A stretch of 61,240 bases of DNA from Clostridiales bacterium (GCA_015055975.1 SVHF01000007.1:1-61240); one strand, 5' to 3'. Counted from the stretch's first letter, positions 51,234 to 61,182 are shown. The notes: generated from the letters alone by a model not told the origin. Numbers and translations are program-made.

Positions 51234-53315
51234 ATGAAAAAAAGTATTATAAAATACTACCTTGGTGTAGATTTAGAAAATAACGATTTAGCTAAAGGCT
51301 ATGACCTTGAAGATCTAGAAGATCTAGAAAAGGTTATGAAAATGGTTCGACATTCAATAATTAGAAAACATATTGCAAATGGTGTTATTTTTAAAGATTT
51401 AGACGGTGTTCATATTGATGCAAATGCAAAAATTGGACAAGGAACACAAATATATGCAAATAACTATATTCGTGGCAATACAATAATCGGTAAAGAGTGT
51501 ATATTGGAAGCCGGAAACATTATAGAAAATGCAACAATTGGAGATAATGTAAGGATTACATGTAGTAACCTTGAAAATTGTGAAGTAGGCTCTCAAACCA
51601 CTGTTGGCCCAAACGCTCATATACATACTCATAGTGTAGTAGGTAGTGGCTGCAGAGTTGGTAACTATGTAGAAATTAAAAATAGTACGATGGGTATGGG
51701 CACTAAAGCTGCACACCTTGCATATGTTGGCGATGTAGATATAGGATCTAATTGCAATATTGGCTGTGGCGCTATATTTATTAACTATGATGGAAAGAAT
51801 AAGCATAGAAGCTTGATTGGCAATTCTGTATTTATTGGATCAAATAGCAACGTTGTTGCTCCAGTAAAGATAGAGGATAACGCATATATTGCAGCAGGAA
51901 CAACGGTTACTGTCAACCTGCCAAGAAATTGTATGTGTATTGGGCGCTCTAGAGAAACTGTAAAAGAAAACAGAAGTAAATACAATAAACCACAATATGT
52001 TAAAAAGTACTTTGGAACAGATGGTATTCGTGGAGAATATGGAAAAGAAATAACAGAAAACATTGCATTTTTGTGCGGAAATAGACTTGGGTATTCTTCT
52101 GATGGAGGAACAGTTGTAGTTGGAAGAGATAATAGACCAAGCGGGAAAGCAATTGCAGATGCGTTGATCGAAGGTATTACCACGGCTGGTGCAAACGTTA
52201 TAGATTTAGGAATTGTTACAACGCCAAACGTAGCATTTACTACAGTAGAAAACAAGGCAAACTATGGGGTTGCAATTACAGCTTCACATAATCCATGGCA
52301 ATATAACGGGATTAAGGTATTTGACTATAATGGAAGAAAACTTGAAAACATAGAAGAAATAGAAATTGAAAAGCATATTGACGAAGGTAAGACTTATGAG
52401 GCTCAATTCAAAGGATCTGTTGAGGATGGCAAACATTATATTCAAGAATATGTTGACGATTTATGTAATTTAATTGGAAACCTAAAAGGGTTAAACGTTG
52501 TTTTGGATTGTTCAAATGGAGCAAGCTCAAAAACGGCAAGTAAGATTTTTGAAAGACTTGGAGCAAATGTTAGAGCATATAATACAGAAGAAGATGGCCA
52601 CTTAATTAATGAAGGCTGTGGCGCACTTCATCCTGAGTTTATAGTATCAAAAGTTTTAGAGCAAAAAGCAGATATAGGATTATGTTTTGATGGAGATGCA
52701 GATAGAGTTATAGCTGTCGACTCAAAGGGCAAAAAAGTTGATGGGGACAGCATTATATATATAATTGGCCGTGAATTAAAAGAACAAGGAAGATTAACAA
52801 ACAATGCTGTTGTTGGAACTCTTCATACAAACATGGGCGTAGAACAGTCTTTGGCAAAGTTAGGGATAAGATTGGAAAGAACAGATATTGGCGACCACTT
52901 TGTTGTCGAAAGAATGCTAAAAGAAGATTTACTAGTAGGCGGAGAACAGTCGGGGCATATTATTTTGAGAGAGTTCTCGAACACAGGCGATGGTATTTTA
53001 GCAGGGTTGTATTTATCTAAGTTAATTAAAGAAAAAGGAGTTGCTCTTTGTGATTTGGACGATAGCGAACATTATCCTCAAGAAAACATTAATATAATTA
53101 CAGATAAGAAAAAAGAGATAATGGCATCAGAAGAAGTTCAAGCTTTTGCAAAAGAGCTGGAAGAAGAATTGGGGAACAAAGGTAGAATTCTTCTAAGAGC
53201 AAGTGGAACAGAACCAAAGATTAGAATAATGGTCGAGTGTCAAGATAAAGAGCTTGCACAAAAAGAAGCTATAAGGATTAAAGAGTTTATAGAATCAAGA
53301 TTTGGTATTAAATAA
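51234..53315 (+). CDS. fusion of GlmU-type acetyltransferase and phosphoglucosamine mutase GlmM
   Basis: The 693-residue protein joins two enzymes. Residues about 45-250 form a left-handed beta-helix of hexapeptide repeats like the GlmU acetyltransferase half, including HLAYVGD with H161 at the catalytic His position, GCGAIFINYDG and GAPV-like VVAPVKI. Residues about 255-693 are a complete GlmM, with YFGTDGIRG, catalytic S351 in TASHNP, metal loop DGDADR starting at D486, GGEQSGH and RASGTEPKIR. The uridylyltransferase half of GlmU is absent. It could convert glucosamine-6-P to GlcNAc-1-P, leaving UDP transfer to another enzyme. Confidence 0.88.
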   Translation: MKKSIIKYYLGVDLENNDLAKGYDLEDLEDLEKVMKMVRHSIIRKHIANGVIFKDLDGVHIDANAKIGQGTQIYANNYIRGNTIIGKECILEAGNIIENATIGDNVRITCSNLENCEVGSQTTVGPNAHIHTHSVVGSGCRVGNYVEIKNSTMGMGTKAAHLAYVGDVDIGSNCNIGCGAIFINYDGKNKHRSLIGNSVFIGSNSNVVAPVKIEDNAYIAAGTTVTVNLPRNCMCIGRSRETVKENRSKYNKPQYVKKYFGTDGIRGEYGKEITENIAFLCGNRLGYSSDGGTVVVGRDNRPSGKAIADALIEGITTAGANVIDLGIVTTPNVAFTTVENKANYGVAITASHNPWQYNGIKVFDYNGRKLENIEEIEIEKHIDEGKTYEAQFKGSVEDGKHYIQEYVDDLCNLIGNLKGLNVVLDCSNGASSKTASKIFERLGANVRAYNTEEDGHLINEGCGALHPEFIVSKVLEQKADIGLCFDGDADRVIAVDSKGKKVDGDSIIYIIGRELKEQGRLTNNAVVGTLHTNMGVEQSLAKLGIRLERTDIGDHFVVERMLKEDLLVGGEQSGHIILREFSNTGDGILAGLYLSKLIKEKGVALCDLDDSEHYPQENINIITDKKKEIMASEEVQAFAKELEEELGNKGRILLRASGTEPKIRIMVECQDKELAQKEAIRIKEFIESRFGIK

Positions 53316-53326
53316 AGGAGAATGAA

Positions 53327-54322
53327 GTGAGCAAAAAGACTATATTAGTAACCGGTGGAGTTGGATTTATAGGGAATTGTTTCTGCAAATTACTTTTGCG
53401 GGAAAGACCAAACTGGAAAGTTGTTAATGTTGATTCCTGCACATATGCGGCAAATATGAACACAATAAAAAGCGAACTCGAGAATAAAAACTATGTGTTT
53501 TATAAAGCCGACATACGAGATAGAAAAGCAATATTTGATATTTTTAGTAAAGAAAGGCCAGATATTGTTGTGAATTTTGCAGCAGAATCTCATGTAGATA
53601 GGAGCATAGAGAACCCAGCAATATTTCTTGAAACAAATATTTTAGGGACACAAATATTAATGGATGCAAGTTTATCAATAGGTGTTTCAAGATTTCATCA
53701 AGTTAGCACAGATGAAGTCTATGGAGATTTACCATTAGATAGACCAGATTTATTCTTCCACGAAGATACTCCTATACATACCTCAAGTCCGTATTCAACA
53801 TCTAAAGCATCAGCAGATTTACTAGTTCTTGCATATTTTAGGACATACAAATTACCAGTTACGATTTCAAGATGCTCAAACAATTATGGCCCTTATCAAT
53901 TTCCAGAAAAGTTAATTCCACTAATGATCCATAACGCAATACATAATGAAAAATTGCCAGTATATGGGGATGGATTAAACGTTAGGGATTGGCTATATGT
54001 GGAAGATCATTGCCGTGGCATTTTGGATATATTGGACAAAGGCCAGGTGGGCGAAATTTACAATATAGGAGGGCACAACGAAAGAAACAATCTATATATA
54101 GTAAAAACAATTCTAAAAGCATTAGGAAAACCAGAAAGCCTTATATATTTTGTAAACGATAGAAAAGGGCACGATAGGAGATATGCAATCGACCCAGAAA
54201 AAGCGATGAAAGAGCTAAATTGGGCACCAACCACAAGTTTTGAAGATGGAATTATAAATACAATACAATGGTACAAAGACAATATGTGGTGGGTAGAAGA
54301 TTGTCTAAACAAAAACAAATAA
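53327..54322 (+). CDS. rfbB: dTDP-glucose 4,6-dehydratase
   Basis: Converts dTDP-glucose to the 4-keto-6-deoxy sugar. The 331-residue SDR protein shows GGVGFIG for NAD binding, AAESHVDRS, the family-specific STDEVYGDL with Thr-Asp-Glu active-site residues, YSTSK with Y156 and K160, and SNNYGPYQFPEKLIP. The start is GTG at 53327 with AAAGGAG 6 nt upstream. The next gene, an aminotransferase, probably acts on the keto product. RmlA, needed to make dTDP-glucose, is not in the window. Confidence 0.92.
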   Translation: MSKKTILVTGGVGFIGNCFCKLLLRERPNWKVVNVDSCTYAANMNTIKSELENKNYVFYKADIRDRKAIFDIFSKERPDIVVNFAAESHVDRSIENPAIFLETNILGTQILMDASLSIGVSRFHQVSTDEVYGDLPLDRPDLFFHEDTPIHTSSPYSTSKASADLLVLAYFRTYKLPVTISRCSNNYGPYQFPEKLIPLMIHNAIHNEKLPVYGDGLNVRDWLYVEDHCRGILDILDKGQVGEIYNIGGHNERNNLYIVKTILKALGKPESLIYFVNDRKGHDRRYAIDPEKAMKELNWAPTTSFEDGIINTIQWYKDNMWWVEDCLNKNK

Positions 54323-54342
54323 ACGGCGGATAAGAGGTAAAT

Positions 54343-55623
54343 ATGATATTAAAAGTAGGTAGCAACAAGCCATTTGAAAAGAAAGTGTATTTAGCATCTC
54401 CAACGATGCATGGAGAGGAGATAGAGTTTGTAAAAGAAGCATATGAAACAAATTGGATGTCCACCATCGGAGCAAATATAAATGAAGTTGAAAAAATAGC
54501 AGCTCAAAAAGCTCAAACAAAATATGCTGTTGCATTATGCAATTGCACATCTGCGTTACATTTGTGTTGCAAATTTGCAGGAGAAAAGTTATACGGGAGG
54601 CCTAAAGTTGGAGAAGGATCTTTGGCTGGGAAAAAAGTATTTTGTTCTGATATGACATTTGACGCAACAGTTAATCCGGTTGTTTATGAAGGAGGAGAGC
54701 CAGTATTTATAGACACAGATGAGACAACATGGAATATGGATCCAATTGCGCTTAAAAAGGCATTTGAAATATATCCCGATGTAAGACTGGTAGTATATGT
54801 CGAATTGTATGGATTCCCAAGCAATGTAAAAGAAATAAAGAAGATTTGTGAAGAGCATGGTGCTTTATTAATTGAAGATGCGGCAGAGGCAATGGGCGCA
54901 ACAGTCGAAGGACAAGCATGTGGATCTTTTGGTGATTATTCAGCAATTAGTTATAATGGTAACAAGATTATTACAGGTTCTTCAGGGGGCTGTTTGTTAA
55001 CAAACGATTTGGAAGTTGCAAACAAGGCAAGAAAATGGTCGACTCAAGCGAGAGAAGATGCACCTTGGTATCAACATGAAGAGATTGGATACAATTATAG
55101 AATGTCAAATGTAATAGCAGGGGTTATTAGAGGCCAATATTTACATTTAGAAGAACATATTAAACAAAAGCAGAGAATCTATGAACTATATCAAGAATCG
55201 CTTAAGGATTTGCCTATTAAAATGAATCCAATAACAAAAGGTACTATTCCAAACTACTGGTTGTCAGCATTAATCATTAACGAAGAGGCTATGTGTAGAC
55301 AAGTAAGAGATGATTCAAAAGCATTGTACATACCAGAGCGCGGGAAGACTTGTCCTACAGAGATATTAAATGCGATTGCTTCTATTAATGCAGAAGGTCG
55401 CCCAATTTGGAAGCCTATGCATATGCAACCTATGTATAGAAAAAATGATTGCATTGGAAGAAGTGGAACAATTAGGTGTTCGACAAATGCATATATTTTA
55501 AGCGGAGTAAAGGATATAGGGGCAGACATCTTTAATAGAGGATGTTGCTTACCATCTGATAATAAAATGACACAAGCTCAACAATATAGAATTATAGAAA
55601 TTATAAGAAGGTGCTTTGATTAA
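54343..55623 (+). CDS. DegT/DnrJ/EryC1/StrS-family sugar aminotransferase
   Basis: A PLP-dependent enzyme of 426 residues that moves an amino group onto a keto sugar nucleotide. Visible are the N-terminal TNWMSTIGANINEVE segment, ALCNCTSALHL, the EDAAEAMGA motif for PLP contact, and SYNGNKIITGSSGG with K208 as the internal aldimine Lys. It follows RmlB, so a 4-amino-4,6-dideoxy sugar is the likely product. The exact sugar cannot be read from sequence. It sits 20 bp after rfbB. Confidence 0.9.
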   Translation: MILKVGSNKPFEKKVYLASPTMHGEEIEFVKEAYETNWMSTIGANINEVEKIAAQKAQTKYAVALCNCTSALHLCCKFAGEKLYGRPKVGEGSLAGKKVFCSDMTFDATVNPVVYEGGEPVFIDTDETTWNMDPIALKKAFEIYPDVRLVVYVELYGFPSNVKEIKKICEEHGALLIEDAAEAMGATVEGQACGSFGDYSAISYNGNKIITGSSGGCLLTNDLEVANKARKWSTQAREDAPWYQHEEIGYNYRMSNVIAGVIRGQYLHLEEHIKQKQRIYELYQESLKDLPIKMNPITKGTIPNYWLSALIINEEAMCRQVRDDSKALYIPERGKTCPTEILNAIASINAEGRPIWKPMHMQPMYRKNDCIGRSGTIRCSTNAYILSGVKDIGADIFNRGCCLPSDNKMTQAQQYRIIEIIRRCFD

Positions 55624-55624
55624 T

Positions 55625-56386
55625 ATGGAAGTGTGGATTGCGTTATTAATTGCAATAGGATGCGTTCTTATAATATTAGTGGTTTCAAATATTTTCTACT
55701 ATCCTGTATTTAAAAGAATTTGGGATGTAGTGTTGTCGGGGCTTGCAATAATTGTTTTATTGCCAATTCTATTATTGCTAACTATTGTTGGTGCGATTGC
55801 AATGAGAGGGGATCCATTTTTTGTTCAAAAAAGACCGGGGCAAAAAAGAGCAAATGGGCAAGAGCGGATTATTAAATTAATTAAATTTAGAACGATGTCA
55901 AATAAAAAAGATAAGGACGGTAATTTTTTGCCAGATGCAGTAAGACTAAACAAATATGGAAAATTCTTGCGATCTACTAGCATGGACGAACTTCCAGAAC
56001 TATTCAATATATTAATAGGGGATATGTCTATAATCGGTCCAAGGCCACAGCTAGTGCGCGATATGGTTTTTATGAACGAGGAACAAAGACATAGACATGA
56101 TGTTAGGCCTGGATTGTCTGGACTGGCACAGGTAAATGGAAGAAATAGTATTAGTTGGGAGCAAAAGTTCAAATACGATTTGGTCTATATAGAAAAAATA
56201 ACATTAATAAAAGATGTAAAAATAATAATTCAAACGCTTTTAAAAGTGATTAAAAGAGAAAATACCATTAGAGAAGGAACGGTAAGTGATATAGATTATG
56301 GGGACTGGTTGCTTCAAGAAGGGAAAATAACCAAAGAAGAATATGAGGCAAAGCAAAAAAGAGCAAAGGAAATGCTTGATGAGTGA
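55625..56386 (+). CDS. initiating sugar-phosphate transferase (PglC/WbaP-type)
   Basis: The 253-residue membrane enzyme starts polysaccharide assembly by placing a sugar phosphate on undecaprenyl phosphate. It has an N-terminal hydrophobic segment, the FKRIWDVVLSGLAIIVLLPI re-entrant helix, then KLIKFRTM, STSMDELPELFNIL with the catalytic Asp-Glu pair, IIGPRP and PGLSGLAQVNGRN. I start at the ATG at 55625; the frame is open from a TTG at 55616 inside the previous gene. The product is larger than minimal PglC by an extra N-terminal membrane segment. Confidence 0.92.
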   Translation: MEVWIALLIAIGCVLIILVVSNIFYYPVFKRIWDVVLSGLAIIVLLPILLLLTIVGAIAMRGDPFFVQKRPGQKRANGQERIIKLIKFRTMSNKKDKDGNFLPDAVRLNKYGKFLRSTSMDELPELFNILIGDMSIIGPRPQLVRDMVFMNEEQRHRHDVRPGLSGLAQVNGRNSISWEQKFKYDLVYIEKITLIKDVKIIIQTLLKVIKRENTIREGTVSDIDYGDWLLQEGKITKEEYEAKQKRAKEMLDE

Positions 56387-57215
56387 CTGGAAATATTATA
56401 ATCATGCGCTGGTTTCTAATACAGCGCCACATGTAACTCCAGATATAGGCCAATTAAAGCAGAATTGGACTAAACTTGCAGGTGGAGCAAAGCCATTGCT
56501 TGCAAGATATACTGATGATTTTGATTGTGGAAAAGAAACAAATTGGTGGTATGTTATTTGCGATACTCCATTTAATATTAAAAATATCAATTCAAAAAAA
56601 AGAAACGTAATAAATAATGGCAATAAGCATTGTGATGTTTTTATAGCAAATCCTATAGATTATGAAAACGAGTTGCTATCTTTGAATAATGAGGCGCAAA
56701 AAACGTACGACAAGACAACGAGACAGGTAAGCAGCAAAGGGGACTTTCACAATTATTTAGAGCAACTACAAAAAGATGACTCAATAGAATTTTATGTGTG
56801 CGTGCTAAAAGATACAAAAGAATGCGCAGGATATGCTGTGGTTCGCAAATATGCTTCGTATTGTGTCTTACAGTCACAAAAGGCAAAGCCATCGCTCGAG
56901 AAATATCAAACAAATGCGGCATTATTAAACTACATACTTGAGAGATATAATGATAGAATTTCGCAAGGATATTATATCTGTGACGGAGAAAGAAACATAA
57001 GTCATGACACGCATTTTCAAGACTACTTGGAAAAGTATTTTGGATTTAGAAAAGCTTATTGCAAATTAAGAGTAATTTATAAAACGAGCATACGCATTGT
57101 TGTAAATATTTTATATCCATTTAGGGGGTTATTAAAGAGATTTGAATCAATAAAATTAATCCATAATATAAATGGAGTATTAAAAATGGAGGAATGCATT
57201 AGAGAAAATGAATGA
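56379..57215 (+). CDS. acyltransferase-like protein in the polysaccharide cluster
   Basis: The 278-residue soluble protein has no recognised family, but its middle resembles a GNAT or FemABX-type fold: SIEFYVCVLKDTKECAGYAVVRKY as paired strands, followed by a helical stretch and a C-terminal basic amphipathic segment (IRIVVNILYPFRGLLKRF) that could touch the membrane. I use the ATG at 56379, with AAAGGA 8 nt before it, which overlaps the previous gene by 8 bases; the following gene also overlaps by 8. It may add an acetyl or amino-acyl group to the amino sugar made upstream (inference). Confidence 0.5.
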   Translation: MSDWKYYNHALVSNTAPHVTPDIGQLKQNWTKLAGGAKPLLARYTDDFDCGKETNWWYVICDTPFNIKNINSKKRNVINNGNKHCDVFIANPIDYENELLSLNNEAQKTYDKTTRQVSSKGDFHNYLEQLQKDDSIEFYVCVLKDTKECAGYAVVRKYASYCVLQSQKAKPSLEKYQTNAALLNYILERYNDRISQGYYICDGERNISHDTHFQDYLEKYFGFRKAYCKLRVIYKTSIRIVVNILYPFRGLLKRFESIKLIHNINGVLKMEECIRENE

Positions 57216-57975
57216 TTTGGTTTCAATAATAATGCCATCATATAACACGGCAAAATATATTAAAGAATCTATTGATAGTGTAATTAATCAGACATATTCA
57301 AATTGGGAGTTAATCATAGTTGATGACTGCTCTAAAGATGAGACGGAAAATTTGGTTAAACAATATAAAGATGAAAGGATAAAGTTTATTAAGAAAGAAA
57401 AGAATAGTGGCGCAGCCGATTCAAGAAACAAAGCTTTACTGCTTGCGAAAGGAAAATGGATAGCTTTTTTAGATAGCGATGATATATGGGCTACTGACAA
57501 ATTGGAGAAGCAAATTATATTCATGGAAGAAAATAATTATGCCTTTTCATATACCAATTATACTAGAATTGACCAAAATTCAGTCCCTTTAAACATAGTT
57601 TGCACAGGGCCAAAAGTGGTTCCGTTTAGCAAAATGAAAAGGTATTGTTATCCAGGATGTTTAACCGTAATGTATAACGTAGAAGTGGTTGGATTGATAC
57701 AAATCATAAACATAAAAAAGAACAATGATTATGCTATGTGGTTAAAGGTAGCAAGAAAAGCTACATGTTATTTATTGAATCAAGAATTGGCACAATATAG
57801 AGTTAGAGATAAAAGCATCAGTCATGATAAATTGCTGAAAAAATTAAGAAGCCATTATGAATTGTTTAGAGTAAGTGAGAATAAATCTGTTCTCTTTGCA
57901 ATTGTTTGTGCATGTAGGAACGTGTTTTATGGCATATTAAAGAAGTGGGTTTACGAAAAACATATAGAAGGATAG
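57208..57975 (+). CDS. family 2 glycosyltransferase
   Basis: The 255-residue GT-A enzyme shows VSIIMPSYNTAKYIKESIDS, IIVDDCSKDET with the nucleotide-binding Asp pair, SGAADSRNKALL and FLDSDDIW with the metal-binding DxD. Sugar donor and acceptor are unknown. It has no membrane segment; the basic C-terminus may bind the membrane. It overlaps the upstream gene by 8 bases. Confidence 0.92.
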   Translation: MNDLVSIIMPSYNTAKYIKESIDSVINQTYSNWELIIVDDCSKDETENLVKQYKDERIKFIKKEKNSGAADSRNKALLLAKGKWIAFLDSDDIWATDKLEKQIIFMEENNYAFSYTNYTRIDQNSVPLNIVCTGPKVVPFSKMKRYCYPGCLTVMYNVEVVGLIQIINIKKNNDYAMWLKVARKATCYLLNQELAQYRVRDKSISHDKLLKKLRSHYELFRVSENKSVLFAIVCACRNVFYGILKKWVYEKHIEG

Positions 57976-57979
57976 TGAT

Positions 57980-58738
57980 ATGAAAATACAAGTTTTAGTT
58001 GCAGCAATGAATCAAAAAGATCATTCATTGATAGAAAAAATGAATATTCAAACAGACGCTTTAGTTGGGAATCAATGTCAAATAAATAGCGTTGATTCTT
58101 TTGACTGGAAAGGGCTTAAAGTTACTTACTACAGTTTTAATGAGCGGGGGGTTGGGTTAAACAGGAATAATACGCTAATGAGAGCAAATTGTGATGTGTG
58201 CTTGTTTGCCGATGATGATATGAAATATGTCAATGGATACCCAAAAATAATAGAAGCGACATTTGAATCTTATCCAAAAGCAGACATCATAGTATTTAAT
58301 GTAATAGAAAGAAAAAAAAGCAAAAGATATGTTATTAAATCCGTGAAGAAAGTGAGATTTTACAACTTTATGCGCTATGGTGCAGTGCGAATTGCAGCTA
58401 GATTATCTTCGATAAAAGAAAATGCCATATATTTTAATGAGTGCTTTGGTGGCGGAGCAGAATATAGGCATGGTGAAGATACGTTGTTCTTAGCAGAGTG
58501 TTTAAAAAAAGGCTTGAATATTGTTGCTGTTCCTATTGAAATTGCAGAATTGACAGAAGAAAGGGCTTCTACATGGGATGTAGGTTTTGATGAAAAGTAT
58601 TTTAAAGATCAAGGAAAGTTATATAAAGTTTTAAGTAGGAAGTATTGGAAGTTATTGTGTTTGCAAGACGCAATTAGGCATAAAGGATTATATAAAAAAA
58701 AGTGGAATGAATCATATAGGTTAATGACAAGGATATAG
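57980..58738 (+). CDS. GT-A glycosyltransferase, divergent
   Basis: The 252-residue protein has the GT-A pattern: an N-terminal strand QVLVAAMNQKD, the GVGLNRNNTLMRANCDVCLF segment, an ADDDMKYV acidic motif and GGGAEYRHGEDTLFL, where GT2 enzymes carry the catalytic Asp. It resembles short GT2-like proteins common in Bacillota polysaccharide clusters. Donor unknown. It lies 4 bp after the previous gene with AGGA upstream. Confidence 0.8.
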   Translation: MKIQVLVAAMNQKDHSLIEKMNIQTDALVGNQCQINSVDSFDWKGLKVTYYSFNERGVGLNRNNTLMRANCDVCLFADDDMKYVNGYPKIIEATFESYPKADIIVFNVIERKKSKRYVIKSVKKVRFYNFMRYGAVRIAARLSSIKENAIYFNECFGGGAEYRHGEDTLFLAECLKKGLNIVAVPIEIAELTEERASTWDVGFDEKYFKDQGKLYKVLSRKYWKLLCLQDAIRHKGLYKKKWNESYRLMTRI

Positions 58739-58740
58739 AT

Positions 58741-59913
58741 ATGCAAAAAGTATTAATAGTGTGTAGCCATTATTTTGACGATACAGACGCAAATGCGATT
58801 TGCGTTAGAAACTTAGTTGAAGAACTTATTTTAAGAAGGAACGAAGTTTTTGTTATTACTGATACTCCAACTATTAAAACTGAAAATAATAACGAATTGT
58901 GTCATTTTGTTTTTGTAAAAGAATCGCTATATCAACAGCTAGAAAAGACCTCCAGATTAAAAGTAATATTCAAAGCTTATTCGATTGTTCGAAGGATTAT
59001 TAATTTAATCATATATCCTAATGTTTCTCCAATAAGGTCAAGAAATATAATAAAAGAAGCCAAAAGAATAATCAAAGAAAATAAAATAGATATATATTTA
59101 ATGACATATAGGCCATTTGAATCAATACAAAGTGGGTTTAAAATAGCAAAATTATATAAAAACATAAAGTTTATTGCATATCATTTAGATAATATTGAAA
59201 GTGCTTCTATTTCAAATAGGATAATTAAAAATATATTGTGTAAAAAATCTTTAAAAACTTTGCATAAAGAACAGAGTGTATTTGACAAGCTATTAGTTAC
59301 TCCAACTTCAGCTGCAAGCGGCGGAATCATAGAGGTAGTAGGGTTCCCGCTTTATAGAACAGTTCCACGTGTAGCTTCAGAAATTGAGTTTGACAAAGAT
59401 TGTGAGAATATAGTATATGTAGGGACTTTAAACAGAGAAAATAGAAATCCGGGAAAAGCATTTGAGTTTTTAGAAAAATACAAAGAATTGTCACAAAAAA
59501 AGATTAAGGTGCACATTTGGGGAAGAATTGATGGGATTGATGATGTGCTTGATAGATTTAAATCTTTAGTAGAATATCATGGATTTATTGATAACCAATA
59601 TGTTGAAGATATTTATGAAAAGGCGGATTATTTATTAAATATTGGCAATACGATTACCATAGATATGCTGCCTAGTAAAATATTTAGAATGTTTGCAACA
59701 AACAAACCAATTATTTCGTTTAATAAACCGAATGACATTTCTGTAAAATATTTAGAGAAGTATCCAAAATCAATAATAGTAACGGATTATACAGCCGATG
59801 TTAGTGCATTTAGCGACGAAATTAATATAGTAGACGCGAAAGATAGCGAGGAAATGGCTGAGTTGACTTTGTTTAAGGCCTCATACATAGTAGATAAAAT
59901 TTTAGATAATTAA
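58741..59913 (+). CDS. GT-B (family 4-like) glycosyltransferase
   Basis: The 390-residue protein begins with VLIVCSHYFDDTDANAICVRNLVEELILRR, typical of the first Rossmann domain of GT4 enzymes. The second domain has NIVYVGTLNRENRN, KVHIWGRIDG and YEKADYLLNIGN, then LPSKIFRMFATNKPIISF, where family members bind the donor. The usual E-x7-E motif is replaced by DMLPSKIF. Donor and acceptor are unknown. It starts 2 bp after the previous gene. Confidence 0.85.
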   Translation: MQKVLIVCSHYFDDTDANAICVRNLVEELILRRNEVFVITDTPTIKTENNNELCHFVFVKESLYQQLEKTSRLKVIFKAYSIVRRIINLIIYPNVSPIRSRNIIKEAKRIIKENKIDIYLMTYRPFESIQSGFKIAKLYKNIKFIAYHLDNIESASISNRIIKNILCKKSLKTLHKEQSVFDKLLVTPTSAASGGIIEVVGFPLYRTVPRVASEIEFDKDCENIVYVGTLNRENRNPGKAFEFLEKYKELSQKKIKVHIWGRIDGIDDVLDRFKSLVEYHGFIDNQYVEDIYEKADYLLNIGNTITIDMLPSKIFRMFATNKPIISFNKPNDISVKYLEKYPKSIIVTDYTADVSAFSDEINIVDAKDSEEMAELTLFKASYIVDKILDN

Positions 59914-59915
59914 AA

Positions 59916-61178
59916 ATGAAGAAAAATAGATTATTAACATCAATAATAGTTTTGCTGCCTGTATTAAACATCTACAGTAGCCCTATTAGCGGAGTTGGGG
60001 TTGGTGACATTGCTATTGCTTGCTGTGTTCCATATTTAGCATATATTTTTATTAAAAACAAAGTGGTTTTAAATAAATGTTGTTATGCGCTTTTTTTATT
60101 TTATTTATATTGCATTTTAACAACTTTTATAAATGTTGGCATAAATGGGTACGATTTAAAAGATGCGGCAACAAGATTGTTGGTATTATCTTTTTACGTG
60201 GTTACAATATTATTAATTACCTCAACATGCTCTTTTAATATCGAAGAAGGATTTAAGTTATATAGCAATATGGCGGTTGTAATTGCACTAATCGTTTTAG
60301 CTCAAACAATTGCTTTTAAATTCTTTAATAAAAACTTGTATTTTTTGATTCCAGGGTTGAGTTATAATCAGTCTTCTTTGGCGACTTATGACTTATATGT
60401 GGCACAATATGATGCTATGTATTTATATTCTTTTAGGCCAACAGCAATATTCTTAGAGCCTTCTCATATAGCACTTTATTTATCATTGCCTCTATATTAT
60501 TTATTAAACAGACAAATTATTTCACATAAACAGTGGGTAATAATTGTAATTATCAGCATTGGTGTTGTTTTGTCATCTTCTGGGACAGGATACTTGGTTC
60601 TCCTTATAGCGTGGGGTTTGTTCATTATAAAGGTTTTGATTAACAACAAAAATGCTGGCACATCTTTGACAATAATTGGATTAACAATAGTTGCAATAAT
60701 TGTGATAAGCGCGACGCCGTATTTTGAGACAATACTATTTAGATTAAGGGATTTTGGATCAGGATCAGAGTCTTCAATTAATGTAAGATTATTAAAAGGA
60801 TTCTCACTTTTTGGTAGGTTGCCTATAATGCAACAATTGTTTGGAATGGGATGTGGGACTTATAATTCGTTCGTACAATTGCTTCATAAAGCAGGTGAAA
60901 CAATAGAAAGTTATGAATATATGAGTTCTATAAGTTATATCCTATGTTCGACGGGCATTTTTGGGGCAATTCTATATGCAAAGTTTTGCGCCAATGTGAT
61001 TAAATATAAGACATATTTGCAGAGCGGGGGATTGTTATTGTTATTATTAGGAATGTATTTTACTGGCTCAATATTGTTTTCTTGTTATGACTTTATATAT
61101 TACATCCTATTATTAACTCCCTTAATGATAGATAGGAACCATGCTTGTTTAAAAGCGAATATATGGTTGAATAATTAA
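59916..61178 (+). CDS. Wzy-like polysaccharide polymerase
   Basis: The 420-residue protein has about 10-11 hydrophobic segments with a large outside loop (about 345-385 and 150-175). FRPTAIFLEPSHIALYLSLP and LSSSGTGYLVLLIAWG match the pattern of EpsG/Wzy O-antigen polymerases, and GMGCGTYNSF is a common Wzy loop element. It should join repeat units made by the glycosyltransferases upstream. It starts 2 bp after the previous gene. No Wzx flippase is visible, so the cluster probably continues to the right. Confidence 0.78.
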   Translation: MKKNRLLTSIIVLLPVLNIYSSPISGVGVGDIAIACCVPYLAYIFIKNKVVLNKCCYALFLFYLYCILTTFINVGINGYDLKDAATRLLVLSFYVVTILLITSTCSFNIEEGFKLYSNMAVVIALIVLAQTIAFKFFNKNLYFLIPGLSYNQSSLATYDLYVAQYDAMYLYSFRPTAIFLEPSHIALYLSLPLYYLLNRQIISHKQWVIIVIISIGVVLSSSGTGYLVLLIAWGLFIIKVLINNKNAGTSLTIIGLTIVAIIVISATPYFETILFRLRDFGSGSESSINVRLLKGFSLFGRLPIMQQLFGMGCGTYNSFVQLLHKAGETIESYEYMSSISYILCSTGIFGAILYAKFCANVIKYKTYLQSGGLLLLLLGMYFTGSILFSCYDFIYYILLLTPLMIDRNHACLKANIWLNN

Positions 61179-61182
61179 GTTA

